Origin: Pontivivens ytuae
Lineage (GTDB): Bacteria > Pseudomonadota > Alphaproteobacteria > Rhodobacterales > Rhodobacteraceae
Direction: 5' to 3'
Assembly (NCBI RefSeq): GCF_015679265.1
Contig: NZ_CP064942.1
Location: 1,892,001 to 1,956,000, forward strand
DNA: 64,000 nucleotides
Below, in pieces: positions 34,111 to 44,400 of this stretch (positions within the stretch are counted from its first letter, which is position 1; each line of letters starts with the position of its first letter). The notes beneath the pieces were generated by a model that was not told the origin of the DNA, ran no database searches, and saw nothing but the letters and a program-made list of their open reading frames with translations. Position numbers and translations under genes: made by a program.

Positions 34111-35133
34111 TTAAATCGGGCCGAGTGCCGATTGGCCGAGCTTGAAGGCTTTCCGGAACAGCGTCGGCAGTGCGTCGGGATCGAGAGCGTGGCGCTCCAC
34201 CCACATGCCACGGTCGGGGTTGGCGAAGCTTTCGGCCACGGCGACGTCGAGGATGAGGTGGAAGTGGGTGAAGGTGTGGCGGACCTCGCCGACGTCGCGC
34301 CATTCGGTGGTCAGGGGCGGTGCGGGCGCGGGAGCATCGGACCAGTCGGTGGTGGGCAGCGCCAGCATACCGCCGAGCAGGCCCTTGGGCGGGCGCGTCT
34401 CCATCAGCACGGCGCCGTCGGGGCGGCGGGCGAAGTAGACGGTGCCGTGGCGGGTGGGTTTCGCCTTCTTCGGGCGCTTGCGGGGGAGCTCCGCAGCGAT
34501 ACCGGCAAGGCGGCCCGTGCATTCCTCCATCCACGGGCAGATGCCGCAGGCTGGGCTCTTCGGTGTGCAGATCGTGGCGCCGAGGTCCATGACGGCCTGG
34601 GCATAGTCGCCCGGACGATGCTGGGGCGTGTGGCGGGCGGCGAGGGTGCGCAACGTCTCCTTGCTGTCGGGCAGCGGCTCCTCGATGGCGTGGCGGCGGG
34701 CCATGACTCGCTCCACGTTGCCGTCGAGCACCACGGCGGGGCGGTCGAAGGCGATCGCGGCGACGGCGGCGGCGGTGTAGGGGCCGATGCCGGGCAGGTC
34801 GAGGAGGTCGGCCTCGGTATCGGGGAAGCCACCGCGGGCCGCGACCTCGCGGGCGCATTTCAGCAGGTTCCGGGCGCGAGCGTAGTAGCCGAGGCCTGCC
34901 CAGGCCGCCATGACATCAGCATCCTCGGCCGCGGCAAGATCGTCGACCGTCGGCCAGCGGCTGGTGAACTTGACGAAGTAGTCGCGCACGGCGGCCACCG
35001 TCGTCTGCTGCAGCATCACCTCGCTGAGCCAGACGTGGTAGGGATCCGGGCGGCGGGCCTCTCCCGGCGGGACGCGCCACGGCATCTCCCGCGCATGCAC
35101 GTCATACCAGTCGAGCAGCGTGTCTGCGTCCAT
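34111..35133 (-). CDS. mutY: A/G-specific adenine glycosylase
   Basis: MutY removes adenine mispaired with 8-oxoguanine. The 340-residue protein has the WRVPPGEARRPDPYHVWLSEVMLQQTTV start, the helix-hairpin-helix DLPGIGPYTAAAVAAIAF with the catalytic aspartate in LDGNVERV, and the iron-sulfur cluster cysteines CTPKSPACGICPWMEEC. A C-terminal NUDIX-like domain (GLLGGMLALPTTDW) follows. The ATG at 35133 is the family start. It is divergent from dciA. Confidence 0.94.
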   Translation of the reverse strand: MDADTLLDWYDVHAREMPWRVPPGEARRPDPYHVWLSEVMLQQTTVAAVRDYFVKFTSRWPTVDDLAAAEDADVMAAWAGLGYYARARNLLKCAREVAARGGFPDTEADLLDLPGIGPYTAAAVAAIAFDRPAVVLDGNVERVMARRHAIEEPLPDSKETLRTLAARHTPQHRPGDYAQAVMDLGATICTPKSPACGICPWMEECTGRLAGIAAELPRKRPKKAKPTRHGTVYFARRPDGAVLMETRPPKGLLGGMLALPTTDWSDAPAPAPPLTTEWRDVGEVRHTFTHFHLILDVAVAESFANPDRGMWVERHALDPDALPTLFRKAFKLGQSALGPI

Positions 35134-35191
35134 GTTTCCCCTGCCCCCGGCCGGTGATAGCGTGGCTGCCTGAGTAGCGGGGGAGTCGGTG

Positions 35192-35692
35192 ATGCGCAAA
35201 CAGGGCAAGCGGACGCGGCGGGGGTTCACCCATGCCGGTGGCCTGATCGCGCCGCAACTGCGCAAGGCGTCCGAGAAGAAGGGGTTCGCCCACTCTCGCC
35301 TGCTGACCGACTGGGCCGAGGTGGTGGGCGAGGACATCGCCGCCCTGGCACGTCCGCTCAACGTGAGCTACGCGCGGCAGGGCTTCGGCGCGACGCTGAG
35401 CGTGCTGGTGGAGGGGGCTGCGGCCCCTCAAGTGCAGATGATGATCCCCACGATTATCGAGCGGGTGAACGCCTGCTACGGCTACTCCGCCATCAGCCGC
35501 GTCACGCTGACGCAGACTGCACCGACGGGCTTTGCCGAGGGGCGCACGCCGTTCCAGCACAAGACGGCCAAGCGGCTCGATGACGCGGAGCTCTCGGCCC
35601 TGCGATCAGAAGTCGGTGAGGTCGGGGACGAAGGGTTGCGTGCCGCGCTGCTCTCTTTAGGTACGAATGTGAAAGCTTCCGCGAAGCGCTGA
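35192..35692 (+). CDS. dciA: DciA/DUF721 family protein
   Basis: The 166-residue protein matches DUF721; DciA is the helicase operator that helps load DnaB in bacteria without DnaC. It shows LIAPQLRKASEKKGFAHSRLLTDWAEVVG and the KH-like region with LSVLVEGAAAPQVQMMIPTIIERVNACYGYSAI. GGGGGAG lies 7 bases upstream of the ATG at 35192, preferred over the GTG at 35189. It is 15 bases upstream of the DsbA-like gene. Confidence 0.82.
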   Translation: MRKQGKRTRRGFTHAGGLIAPQLRKASEKKGFAHSRLLTDWAEVVGEDIAALARPLNVSYARQGFGATLSVLVEGAAAPQVQMMIPTIIERVNACYGYSAISRVTLTQTAPTGFAEGRTPFQHKTAKRLDDAELSALRSEVGEVGDEGLRAALLSLGTNVKASAKR

Positions 35693-35707
35693 GACGAGGA
35701 CCATTCG

Positions 35708-36328
35708 ATGACGATTTCCCGCCGCGACAGCCTGAAGACCGCCGCTGCCCTGGCCGCACTGGGCCTGATGCCGGGCGCGGCCTTCGCGCAGGAGGGCGAG
35801 GGCCCGCTGACGCGCACCTTCTCCATCGGGGAGGATGACGCGCCGGTGCACATCATCGAGTATGCGTCGCTGACCTGCCCGCATTGCGCGACCTTCCACA
35901 CCAGCGTCTTCCCGCGGCTGCGCGAGGAATACGTGGATGGCGGCCAGGTGCGTTTCGAGTTCCGGGAGGTCTATTTCGACCGCCTCGGCCTCTGGGGCGG
36001 GATGCTGGCGCGCTGCGGTGGCGGGATGCGCTATTTCGGGATCGTCGATCTGCTGCTGAAGAACCAGCCGGCGTGGTCGCGCGCGGCCTCCCCGACCGAT
36101 GCGGTCGCGGAGCTGCGCCGGATCGGCGCGCAGGCGGGCCTGACCGAGGCGCAGATGGACGAATGTCTCGCCGATGCGGAGCTCGCCGAGGCGCTGGTCG
36201 CAAAGTACCAGGAGCACATGGAAGAGCACGCGATCTCGGGCACGCCTGCCTTCGTGATTAACGGGCGTATGCACTCCAACATGAGCTACGACGACTTCAC
36301 CCGGCTGATCGACGCCGAGCTGAGCTGA
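35708..36328 (+). CDS. DsbA-family thiol:disulfide oxidoreductase
   Basis: The 206-residue secreted protein has an N-terminal signal with a twin-arginine-like SRRDSLK motif and an AFAQ cleavage site. Its thioredoxin domain carries the active site TCPHCATFH (near residues 57-65), and the cis-proline loop is GTPAFVING. It probably oxidises or isomerises disulfides in the periplasm. It is co-directional with dciA; in related genomes smc often follows, but here a glycan gene comes next. Confidence 0.87.
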   Translation: MTISRRDSLKTAAALAALGLMPGAAFAQEGEGPLTRTFSIGEDDAPVHIIEYASLTCPHCATFHTSVFPRLREEYVDGGQVRFEFREVYFDRLGLWGGMLARCGGGMRYFGIVDLLLKNQPAWSRAASPTDAVAELRRIGAQAGLTEAQMDECLADAELAEALVAKYQEHMEEHAISGTPAFVINGRMHSNMSYDDFTRLIDAELS

Positions 36329-36426
36329 GGCGCCCGGGGCGCTGCCGCGGTCACTTGCGTATTTCCGGAAAGATGAAGGCGCGCCCCTGGGGTTGGGCGG
36401 GCGCAGCGAGTGGCGCCCGGACTGAC

Positions 36427-37617
36427 TCAGGGCGCTTCGTCAGCGGCCAGTTCGGCGTCCTTCTCATCGCGCTGCCAGGCTTCGAGCAGGACACCGAGGA
36501 GGCCGCGCAGAGCCTTGTCCGTTCCGGGATCTTCCATGAGCTGATCGCGCTCGAGCACGCGCTGAAGTCGGAAGGAGCGCTTCGTCTCGCAAATGCGCTG
36601 AAGCACGCCCGGGAAGAGACCTGCCGCCGACCCTGCGATGACGAACCCGCGAAGCTGTTCAACATCGTCGATCTGGCTGTCCACGCACCAGGTCCGCTCG
36701 AAAAGCATCATGATGAAGTCGAGCACCTCGTCACGCGGATGCCGCCGGTCGTCCTTGTAGGGCTGGGCGAAGGCATCGGTGACGAGCTCGTAGGACGGCC
36801 AATAGTGTAGCACGCCCTCGTCACGCAGCTCGCGGTAGAGTTCATCGATGGCAACGCGCAGAACGCCCTTCGACACCGCGTTCGAGGTGATGCAGGAGTT
36901 GTCGCGGAACGTCGCCTGAAGCGGGATGGGTGACAGAGTGTAGATGATCTTCGCGTCGGGGCGATGCTTGCGGATCAGATCGTAGATCCGGCGCATGTTC
37001 GCCTTGTTTTCCTCGACGGTGGAGACGCGGAACTTGTGGCGCTCAGGGTCGTAGGCGTCCTTCGGGATGGTGCGCCAGAAAACGTTGCCCGTAGGCTCGT
37101 CATACCAGATCTCGCTGAGGCCGAAGGTCAGGATGAAGACGTCGGTCTCATCGAACATCTTGCGCGTCTGGGCCTGCACCTCCGGATCGTAGCCATAGGA
37201 TTGGGTGTCGTAGCCGTGCCAGAGCTCTTGGTCGAAGACCTTATCTTCCCAGGCCCATTCGAATTGCTGGAGGATGACGAAGGAGTTCACCATACCCTCG
37301 CCGCATGCAACCACATAGGCGCGGCCCGCATCCTCGGCCTTGTTGAGGACGTTGTAGTTCCGCTTCGACAGCCAGTTGGAGATATTGGCTGCAAAGCAGG
37401 AGCCGAAGGCCGTCACCTGGGTGTTCACGTCGATGACCGGCTTTTCCGGTTGCCAGCCCTTGAGCACGTATTTTTCGATCGCGCCCGGTTTGTAGAAGTG
37501 CCGGTTGTGCGGGAGCACGTTGGTATGCTCCCCCCGGAACCAGGTGCGATATTCGGGACCCTGACGCGAAGTCGTCTGAAACTGCAGCTTTGCGGCCTTA
37601 CGAGGTCTGCTGGCCAT
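36427..37617 (-). CDS. GSCFA domain protein
   Basis: The 396-residue protein carries the GSCFA family motif AFGSCFAANI (residues 70-79) and FGLSEIWYDEPTG near residue 166. It resembles GDSL-like esterases, and such genes recur in polysaccharide loci where a deacylase role is suspected. There is no signal peptide. It is transcribed leftward with the next two genes, probably from the divergent promoter region 40407-40561. Confidence 0.85.
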   Translation of the reverse strand: MASRPRKAAKLQFQTTSRQGPEYRTWFRGEHTNVLPHNRHFYKPGAIEKYVLKGWQPEKPVIDVNTQVTAFGSCFAANISNWLSKRNYNVLNKAEDAGRAYVVACGEGMVNSFVILQQFEWAWEDKVFDQELWHGYDTQSYGYDPEVQAQTRKMFDETDVFILTFGLSEIWYDEPTGNVFWRTIPKDAYDPERHKFRVSTVEENKANMRRIYDLIRKHRPDAKIIYTLSPIPLQATFRDNSCITSNAVSKGVLRVAIDELYRELRDEGVLHYWPSYELVTDAFAQPYKDDRRHPRDEVLDFIMMLFERTWCVDSQIDDVEQLRGFVIAGSAAGLFPGVLQRICETKRSFRLQRVLERDQLMEDPGTDKALRGLLGVLLEAWQRDEKDAELAADEAP

Positions 37618-37720
37618 GGGCGGTCCTTACATGCGGCAACGATACTTGGACAGGATAGGCGGTCCGCTTGACGGGTGCGAGGGGGAATAGAGGCGGCCCG
37701 GCTCGCGCTCCGGTCGTGTG

Positions 37721-39169
37721 TCACTTGGCCATGAGCTCGCGCGCGTAGGGAACGTCGGCGATTTCGGGCGCCTTGAGCCGGATCAGTCTCCGGTTCGCTG
37801 TGTTCGCGTGGCGGAAACTGATGGGCAGCCGAGCGGCGAGGCCAACCAGAAGCCGATCGTTGAATGGGCTGAGATAGAAGTTGTCGGTGAACGACAGGCA
37901 CAGACGCCCGAAGTTCGGCAGGTGATGCTCGACGAAGGACAGGTCGAAGGGGTTTGACTGCGCATCTTCCGGCAGTCCGTCGCGCCAGCACACGTAGCTG
38001 TCCAGCCATCGGTCCACGAAGGTATCGGTAAAGTTGGTGCCACCCACGAAGAGGCATCGGCGCAACCCGAAGACCGGATCGTGTTTGGATGATCGGTCGC
38101 CGCGTTTCCAGTTCGAGGCGCGCATCAGTTCGATGACGTTGCCGCGCAGGATCTGCGCACCTTCGGGCGGAAGGCTGAGCAAACCGGAGGTCAGCTCACC
38201 GATGGCTGGAACGGTGTAGCCGGTCGCGGCGTGGGCCCAGCTTTCTCTCCTCCGGATAGCGCGGGGCCGAAGCGGCGCGAGATCGGACTTCATGTGCTTG
38301 TTGTGGGTGAGGCCGAGCGTCTTGGCGACGTACTCTGCCGACTCGCTATCCATGCGGCCAACGCGGTTCTGCACGTGGGTATAGAACTCTTTGACGTGTT
38401 GCAGGTGCGGTTTTCCGCAGGCCACCAGAACGCGGGAATCGTTGCCGCCCGTCAGCGGGACGGCGCTGGGCGCATGGCGGACCAAAGCGCCGAAGGTCGT
38501 TCCGAGCCGATCGCCGATCTGCTCGATGGCGTCCTCGACCTCGGTCTCCGGAAGTTCTTCGAGATCGCCGGCCCGGGGCCAGAAGCGGCCCTGCTGCCAG
38601 GTGCCAAGCTCGAGCCAGTGGTTGCAGGGCAGGCTTCGGACATGTCGGTCGCGCGTGTTGCCGAAGCAGAAACGTTCCTCCCCCGCGATTGCGCGGCGGT
38701 AGTCCTGAATGTCGCTTTCTTCGATTGGCCGGCGCAGGCACATTAGGAGGGAGGATGCCACGATGCCGTCCACCGGATCGTAGACGCAGGGCATGGACAT
38801 CGTCACATCGCCGAAGAGCCGCAGGCCGATTCCGTTCCGGGCGAGAACTACGTAGCGCCCGGCGAGGCCGCTGACGAACCGCTCGATGGCGTGCCAGTCT
38901 GGCTGGTCTACTCCGGCCATGATGTGGCCGGGTCGCACGACCTCGCCCTTTGCGTCGATTGCGGTTCCGATGCAGAGGGCGACCGGACGGCCTTGGGTAT
39001 CCATCAACTCCGCGACACCGAGGTCCGGGCAGTGGGTGATCGCGCGACCCGCAAAAGATTTCTGCGCGAAGCCCGGCAGGTTCAGGGGGCCGTCGGAGAT
39101 CGCGTACTGGTAGCGGAAGCAGTCCGTGACCCGGACCTTGTTCGTCTCCGCGAAGTCGGTGGCAAGCAT
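37721..39169 (-). CDS. Asparagine synthase-like protein without the glutaminase cysteine
   Basis: The 482-residue protein has an N-terminal region resembling the glutamine-amidotransferase-like domain but starting MLATDFAETNK, with no Cys2 nucleophile. A C-terminal PP-loop ATPase domain carries the variant LTGGNDSRVL near residues 239-248 in place of SGGxDSS. Related proteins in polysaccharide loci amidate sugar acids or attach amino acids. The substrate is not clear. It lies 19 bases upstream, by transcript, of nothing else than the GT2_4 gene's stop, so the genes form one leftward unit. Confidence 0.72.
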   Translation of the reverse strand: MLATDFAETNKVRVTDCFRYQYAISDGPLNLPGFAQKSFAGRAITHCPDLGVAELMDTQGRPVALCIGTAIDAKGEVVRPGHIMAGVDQPDWHAIERFVSGLAGRYVVLARNGIGLRLFGDVTMSMPCVYDPVDGIVASSLLMCLRRPIEESDIQDYRRAIAGEERFCFGNTRDRHVRSLPCNHWLELGTWQQGRFWPRAGDLEELPETEVEDAIEQIGDRLGTTFGALVRHAPSAVPLTGGNDSRVLVACGKPHLQHVKEFYTHVQNRVGRMDSESAEYVAKTLGLTHNKHMKSDLAPLRPRAIRRRESWAHAATGYTVPAIGELTSGLLSLPPEGAQILRGNVIELMRASNWKRGDRSSKHDPVFGLRRCLFVGGTNFTDTFVDRWLDSYVCWRDGLPEDAQSNPFDLSFVEHHLPNFGRLCLSFTDNFYLSPFNDRLLVGLAARLPISFRHANTANRRLIRLKAPEIADVPYARELMAK

Positions 39170-39188
39170 CGGGGTGGTCCGTCGCGGC

Positions 39189-40406
39189 CTAGCGACTGGT
39201 CTTGCCGAAAAGGCCGCGCTCGATGACGTCGAGGTTGGCGTGGGCGGCCTGGGCGGCTTCGGAGGGCTGGACGTGGTCGATCAGACTGCGCATTTCAGCG
39301 GCGAGGCGCCGGAGGCGCTTGGCTGGATCGGGATGCGTGCGCTGCGGCGGGTCCGCGGGTCCGTCCGCGGCCACGGTTGCCGTTCTGATGGTCATTGGGG
39401 CGGTATCTCGCGTCCGCAAATGGTCGCCGCCCTCGGACAGGGCGAGGATTTCGCGCTTGAGCGCGGCGAATTCGGGGTGCTGTTCGAGCTCCTCGATCTT
39501 CGATCTGTGCCACTCGACGGCGGCGTCGTGCAGGCGGGCGACCTCATCGTCCGCGCGCAGGGCCGTGATCTCGGCCTCGATGGCGGGGAGGTGTCGCTGG
39601 ATGGAGGTATCGCGCTGGCCGCCGCGGCACATCTTTTGCCAGTAATCGGCGCCCAGGATCTGCTTGGTATGGTTGGCCCGACCGCGGTCCCGTTTGACGA
39701 GGTAGCTATCGACGGATCGGACGGCGTAGTGGTTCATCTGGGCAGCGGTGTAGGCGAAGTGGGTCTTGGCCTTCGCATCGCGTGCATCCCCGTCGAAGAT
39801 CGTCCCGTCGGGATGGCGGCTGACGAAGTCGTCCACCTCGTCTGCTGTGACGATGGGCCGGTGCAGGCCGAACCGCTCGATACGGTCCGAGGCCCGGAAC
39901 AGGGTCTTCACGAAGCGGTCGGGAAAGCCGCCATCCTCCAGATCACGCTCCGCGTCAGTGAATTGCGCTATCACCGGCCGATCGACAAAGGCTACTTGGC
40001 CGTCATGCGAGAAGAGGCGCCACGTGATGGAAATCGCGTCAGTGTCGTCCGACATGCTGTCGATCAGAGCGCCGACGCTACCGTCGCCCACGCGGATGTC
40101 GAGAAATTCGTCCACGTCGGAGATCAGGATCCACTCGGCCGACAGGGTCAGCGGATGCGACTGTGCATACTTAAGCGCGCTTTTGTGCGGCCCGCGGCGC
40201 AGCACCTTGTTGCGCTCATGCTGCACGATGCCAAGCTCAGTCAGGCGGTCGAGCAGCTCGGTCGTGCCATCCTCGCAATCGTTGGTGTAGATCAGGAAAT
40301 CCGTGAAGCCGATGACGCGGTGATAGGCGACCCATTCGAGGATGTAGGGCGCCTCGTTCTTCATGGTGGAGATGACGAGGGGGCCGCGTGCCGTCGTCGA
40401 TGTCAT
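39189..40406 (-). CDS. Glycosyltransferase, GT2_4 (family 92-like) fold
   Basis: The 405-residue enzyme starts near STMKNEAPYILEWVAYHRVIGFTDFLIYTNDCEDGT, the signature of the GT2_4/DUF23-like group. DVDEFLDI provides the metal-binding DXD, NHYAVRSVDSYLVKRDRGRANH the C-terminal signature. It is a cytoplasmic glycosyltransferase; the sugar is unknown. The ATG at 40406 is divergent from the next gene. The same domain occurs twice more in the fusion protein at 41439-44792. Confidence 0.85.
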   Translation of the reverse strand: MTSTTARGPLVISTMKNEAPYILEWVAYHRVIGFTDFLIYTNDCEDGTTELLDRLTELGIVQHERNKVLRRGPHKSALKYAQSHPLTLSAEWILISDVDEFLDIRVGDGSVGALIDSMSDDTDAISITWRLFSHDGQVAFVDRPVIAQFTDAERDLEDGGFPDRFVKTLFRASDRIERFGLHRPIVTADEVDDFVSRHPDGTIFDGDARDAKAKTHFAYTAAQMNHYAVRSVDSYLVKRDRGRANHTKQILGADYWQKMCRGGQRDTSIQRHLPAIEAEITALRADDEVARLHDAAVEWHRSKIEELEQHPEFAALKREILALSEGGDHLRTRDTAPMTIRTATVAADGPADPPQRTHPDPAKRLRRLAAEMRSLIDHVQPSEAAQAAHANLDVIERGLFGKTSR

Positions 40407-40561
40407 GTCGCTGGTCCGTCGCTTCGGTCGTTGCGCGATCCTAGACTGTAGCGGGCAGGATGGGCCATGGCCTTTGCATGTTCGAAAGGGCCAAGTGTAG
40501 CGATTGAAATGCCCCGGCAGGCGCGTCACAACGGATGACGCGAAGAAAGGAACCCTGGACT

Positions 40562-41434
40562 ATGTCTGATCTGCCTCGCGTTGCCGCCCTCTGGATCGGC
40601 GGCTCGCTCACGTGGCTCGAACAGCTTTGCCTGACATCCTTCGTCGAGATCGGGCATCCCACCGTGCTTTACACCTATGGCGAGGTCGGCGGTGTTCCGG
40701 CGGGGGTCGAGGTGCGGGACGGCAATGAGATCATGCCCGATCCGGAGGTCCATACCCATGAGCGGTCGGGCTCGGTCGCGCTGTTCTCCGACATTTTCCG
40801 GTTTCACCTCATGGTGCAGGCGCCCGGCACGATCTGGGTCGACACGGATATCTACTGCGTCCGTCCGCTGCCGACCGGACCGCATCTGTTCGGCTACGAG
40901 AATGACAAGGGGCGGCTGAACGGCGCGGTGCTGGCCCTGCCGCCGGAGAGTGAGGCACTGGCGCTGCTGCTCGATCTGACCTCCGATCCCTATCGTATCC
41001 CGCCGTTCTATGGCGGTGAGGCGCGCAAGGAGCTCGAAGCCGCCGCGGCTGCGGGCAAACCCGTTCATGCCGGGGAGATGGTCTGGGGTGTCTGGGGGCC
41101 GGTCGCAATCACTTGGGCGGTGAAGGAAACCGGGGAGGTCGAGCACGCCGCCGCGCGGCCGGTCCTCTACCCCGTTCACTTCGCGGATCGCACGCAATTC
41201 TTCAAGCGGCCGATGCTGGTCGAGCGGCAGGTCACGCCCGAGACTTTGACCGTGCATATCTGGGGCCGGATCAAGCGCATCGCGGCGAAGCGCTATGCCG
41301 GTGGCGTGCCGGAGCGGTGCTGGCTCGATCAGAAGCTGAGGCAACATGGGATCGATCCGATGGCGGCGCCGATCACCAGCCACGGCAAGTTCGACTATGG
41401 CGCTGCCGCGGATGCTGTGGACGAGACGACCTGA
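40562..41434 (+). CDS. DXD-type glycosyltransferase (GT32-like)
   Basis: The 290-residue protein resembles the sugar-binding-region-DXD family (OCH1/GT32-like): LWIGGSLTWLEQLCLTSFVEIGHPTVLYTYGEV at the start, FSDIFRFHLM and GTIWVDTDIYCVRPL with D94-T95-D96. The ATG at 40562 follows AAGGA; the ATG at 40535 is the alternative. It is 4 bases upstream of the fusion gene, whose N-terminal domain is its paralogue. Confidence 0.82.
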   Translation: MSDLPRVAALWIGGSLTWLEQLCLTSFVEIGHPTVLYTYGEVGGVPAGVEVRDGNEIMPDPEVHTHERSGSVALFSDIFRFHLMVQAPGTIWVDTDIYCVRPLPTGPHLFGYENDKGRLNGAVLALPPESEALALLLDLTSDPYRIPPFYGGEARKELEAAAAAGKPVHAGEMVWGVWGPVAITWAVKETGEVEHAAARPVLYPVHFADRTQFFKRPMLVERQVTPETLTVHIWGRIKRIAAKRYAGGVPERCWLDQKLRQHGIDPMAAPITSHGKFDYGAAADAVDETT

Positions 41435-41438
41435 ACGC

Positions 41439-44400
41439 ATGACCGCTCCGATCGTCAGCTACTGGACGGGGGGACCGCTCGACTACATCGCGTGGGCGAG
41501 CCTCGTCTCGGCTGTTCGTGCGGGGCATCGGGTGACGTTGTGGGCCCACTTCCCGGTGCCGGAGGTGCCCGAGGGCGTGACGCTTGCCGACGCGAACCGC
41601 GTCGTGGACTGGAGCGGGACTGCGCGCGCGAACCGGAGCGTTGTTGCGAGCCGCATGCGTTGGGAGCTGCTGTCAGCCTTTCCAGGCGCCGTGTTCATGA
41701 CGCCAACCGAGCTGCTGCTTCATCCGCTGGAGCCTGATGCCGACGGGTACCTCTTTGGGTGGGAAGGCCCTGATCACGTGGGCGTCGACGTGGTTGCTCT
41801 AGCGGCAGACAGTGCGGAGTTGGAGACCTTGCGCCGTGCTGCGGCGGATCCGACCCCGATCCCGCCCTGGGCTCCCGACGAGTTGCGAACCGTTCTGGAG
41901 GCGGCGGCTGCGGAGGGGGATGCCGTGCCAGCGGGGCAGTTGCCTTGGGGGATGTTCGGTGCCACCGCGCTGACGCGGGTCCTTCAAGACAGCGGGGCAA
42001 TCGCGCGAACGCGACCGGCAGAGACGTTCCATCCCCTACCCTATGCGGAGCGGAGCAAGCTGCTGGAGCGTCGGCGCAAGATCGCAGAGCTGACGACAGA
42101 TCAGAGCGTGGCCCTGCCCCTCTTCCGCGCTGAGACGCTGCGGGCGGTGAACGCCGGCCTCGCCGGGCTGCCGCGCTACTGGTGCCCGCTAGGTGAAGCG
42201 TTGCGGAAAATGGATGTGAACCCGCGCGACCGGCTGCCGCGGGGTGTGCGCCTGCATCCCAAGGACGATCGGTGGGAGCCCGCCGATGCTCCGCTGAAAC
42301 CCGTGGCGCCGGTGAGCGTTGCGGAAGCCGCCCCTGCTGTGGAGGCCGAGGAGCCACGCACGACCATCATCACGTGCATGAAGAACGAAGGTCCGTTCAT
42401 CCTCGAATGGGTGGCGCACCATCGCGCCATCGGCGTGACGGACTTCATCGTCTATACGAACGATTGCACCGACGGCACGGTCGAAATGCTCGATCTGCTG
42501 GCCGAGAAAGGGATCATCACCGCGCGCTACGACAATCCGTGGCGCAACTCGACGGACAACAAGGCGGGCGACCCGCAGCGCGCGGCGCTCTGGCACGCGC
42601 AGACGCTGCCGGTGATGCAGGACATCGACTGGATCATGCCGATGGACGTGGACGAGTACCTTACGATCCATGTCGGCGAGGGGCTTCTGGCGGATCTGCG
42701 GGCCGCGCGGCCCGACGCGGATATGGTGTCGGTCCTCTGGCGTCTCTTCGGCAATGACGGGCAGCGCTGCTTTGAGGATGGCTTCGTGACGGAGCGCATG
42801 CGCCGGGCCGCCCCTGAGAACTGCAAGAAGCCGTTTCAGGCGTGGGGCTTCAAGACGCTGTTCCGCAATGATGGCGCGTGGGGCAAGTTCTCGGTGCATC
42901 GCCCCCGCAACATCGCGGAGGAGCGCAGCGAGAGCCTCGTCTGGATCTCCGGCTCCGGCGCGCGGATGCCGCCCGACTACTTCAAGAGCGGGTGGCGCGC
43001 GTTGCGGGATCAGGCGGGCTATGCGCTGGCGAGCCTCAACCACTACGCCGTGCGGGACGCGGAGAGCTACCTCGTCAAACGGGAGCGGGGGCGCGTCAAT
43101 CACATCGATCAGGACCAGGGCCTCGCGTACTGGCTGCGCATGAACCACAACCTCGTCGAGGATCGCGCGATTGACGCCCGGCTGCCTGCGACGCGGGCGG
43201 AGTACGATCGCCTGCTGTCCGATCCGGAGATCGCGGCGCAGCACGAGGCCTGCGTCGCGGCGCACAAGGCGAAGATCGCGGAGTTGCATGGCCGGACCGA
43301 TATGGCCGCCCTCTATGCGGCGATCACGGCCCCGCTGATGGAAAAGCTGTCGCGTCTGACACCGCATTTCGGCAATCGGGTCTTCGATGCGGGGCCGCAG
43401 GCGCTGCCGCAGGACGTGCTCGACTGGGTCGATGCTTGGGACGGCACCGAGCCATTGCCGGGAGAGCTGAGCGATCCGGTTCCGCTGCCGCCCGAGGAGG
43501 CCGATGCGGACCGGTTGCTGCCGAAGGGATCCGACCTGCGGTTCCCGGAGATGCCACGCGAGCGTCCCGTGCAAGCCCCGGTTGTTCCCGAGGAGCAGCA
43601 GACGGTTGAGGAGGAGCCGGAGCCCGAGCCGCAGCCTGCGGGCCGCGCGCCGTCAGGTGATCCGATCTGGCTCGGTGAGGCGGATGACCGAGCTTTCGCC
43701 AGCCTTCTGGCCCGGACGCAGCCGCGCTATCCTCCTCTTGCACCCGTTGCCAGTCCTCTGCCCTCCGACAATATCGTGGTCGTCACTGCGATGCGGAACG
43801 AGGCGCCGTTCATACTGGAGTGGATCGCCTGGCACCTCGTTGCCGGTGTCCGCCATTTTCTCGTCTACTCCAACGACTGCACCGACCCGACGCCGCAGAT
43901 TTTGGATCGGCTTGCCGAGCTGGGTCTCGTCACGCATCTCGAAAACCCGTTCAATCGCGCGAGCGGACAGAAGCCGCAACGTGGTGCGCTCAACGATGCA
44001 TGGACGCAGCCGGTGGTTCAGGAGAGTGACTGGTATCTCGTCGTGGACTGCGACGAGTTCGTGAATGTCCATGTCGGCGACAACACGCTTCAGGGTCTGA
44101 TCGCCGCGATGAACCACCCGGACATCGTCTCCATGACCTGGCGGCTCTTTGGCAACCACGGGATCGCCGCTTACGAGGATCGGCCCGTCACGGAGCAATT
44201 CGTGCGCTGCGCGCCGCAGTACCTGCCCCGCCCGCGGCTCGGCTGGGGGTTCAAGTCGATGACCCGACCGTCGGCGCCGTCGAACAAGATCGGCGTGCAC
44301 CGGCCGCTCGACCTCGATCCGGATGCGGAGCTGCGCTGGGTCAACGGCTCCGGCCGCAGGATGCCGGAGAAATCCATGGGCAACTCGACCTGGTTCTCGC

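Noticed and set aside
34018-34858. Upstream extension of the alkB-like frame to 34858
   Set aside because: GGAGG and ATG at 34018 plus the family N-terminus mark the start; the extension is antisense shadow of mutY.
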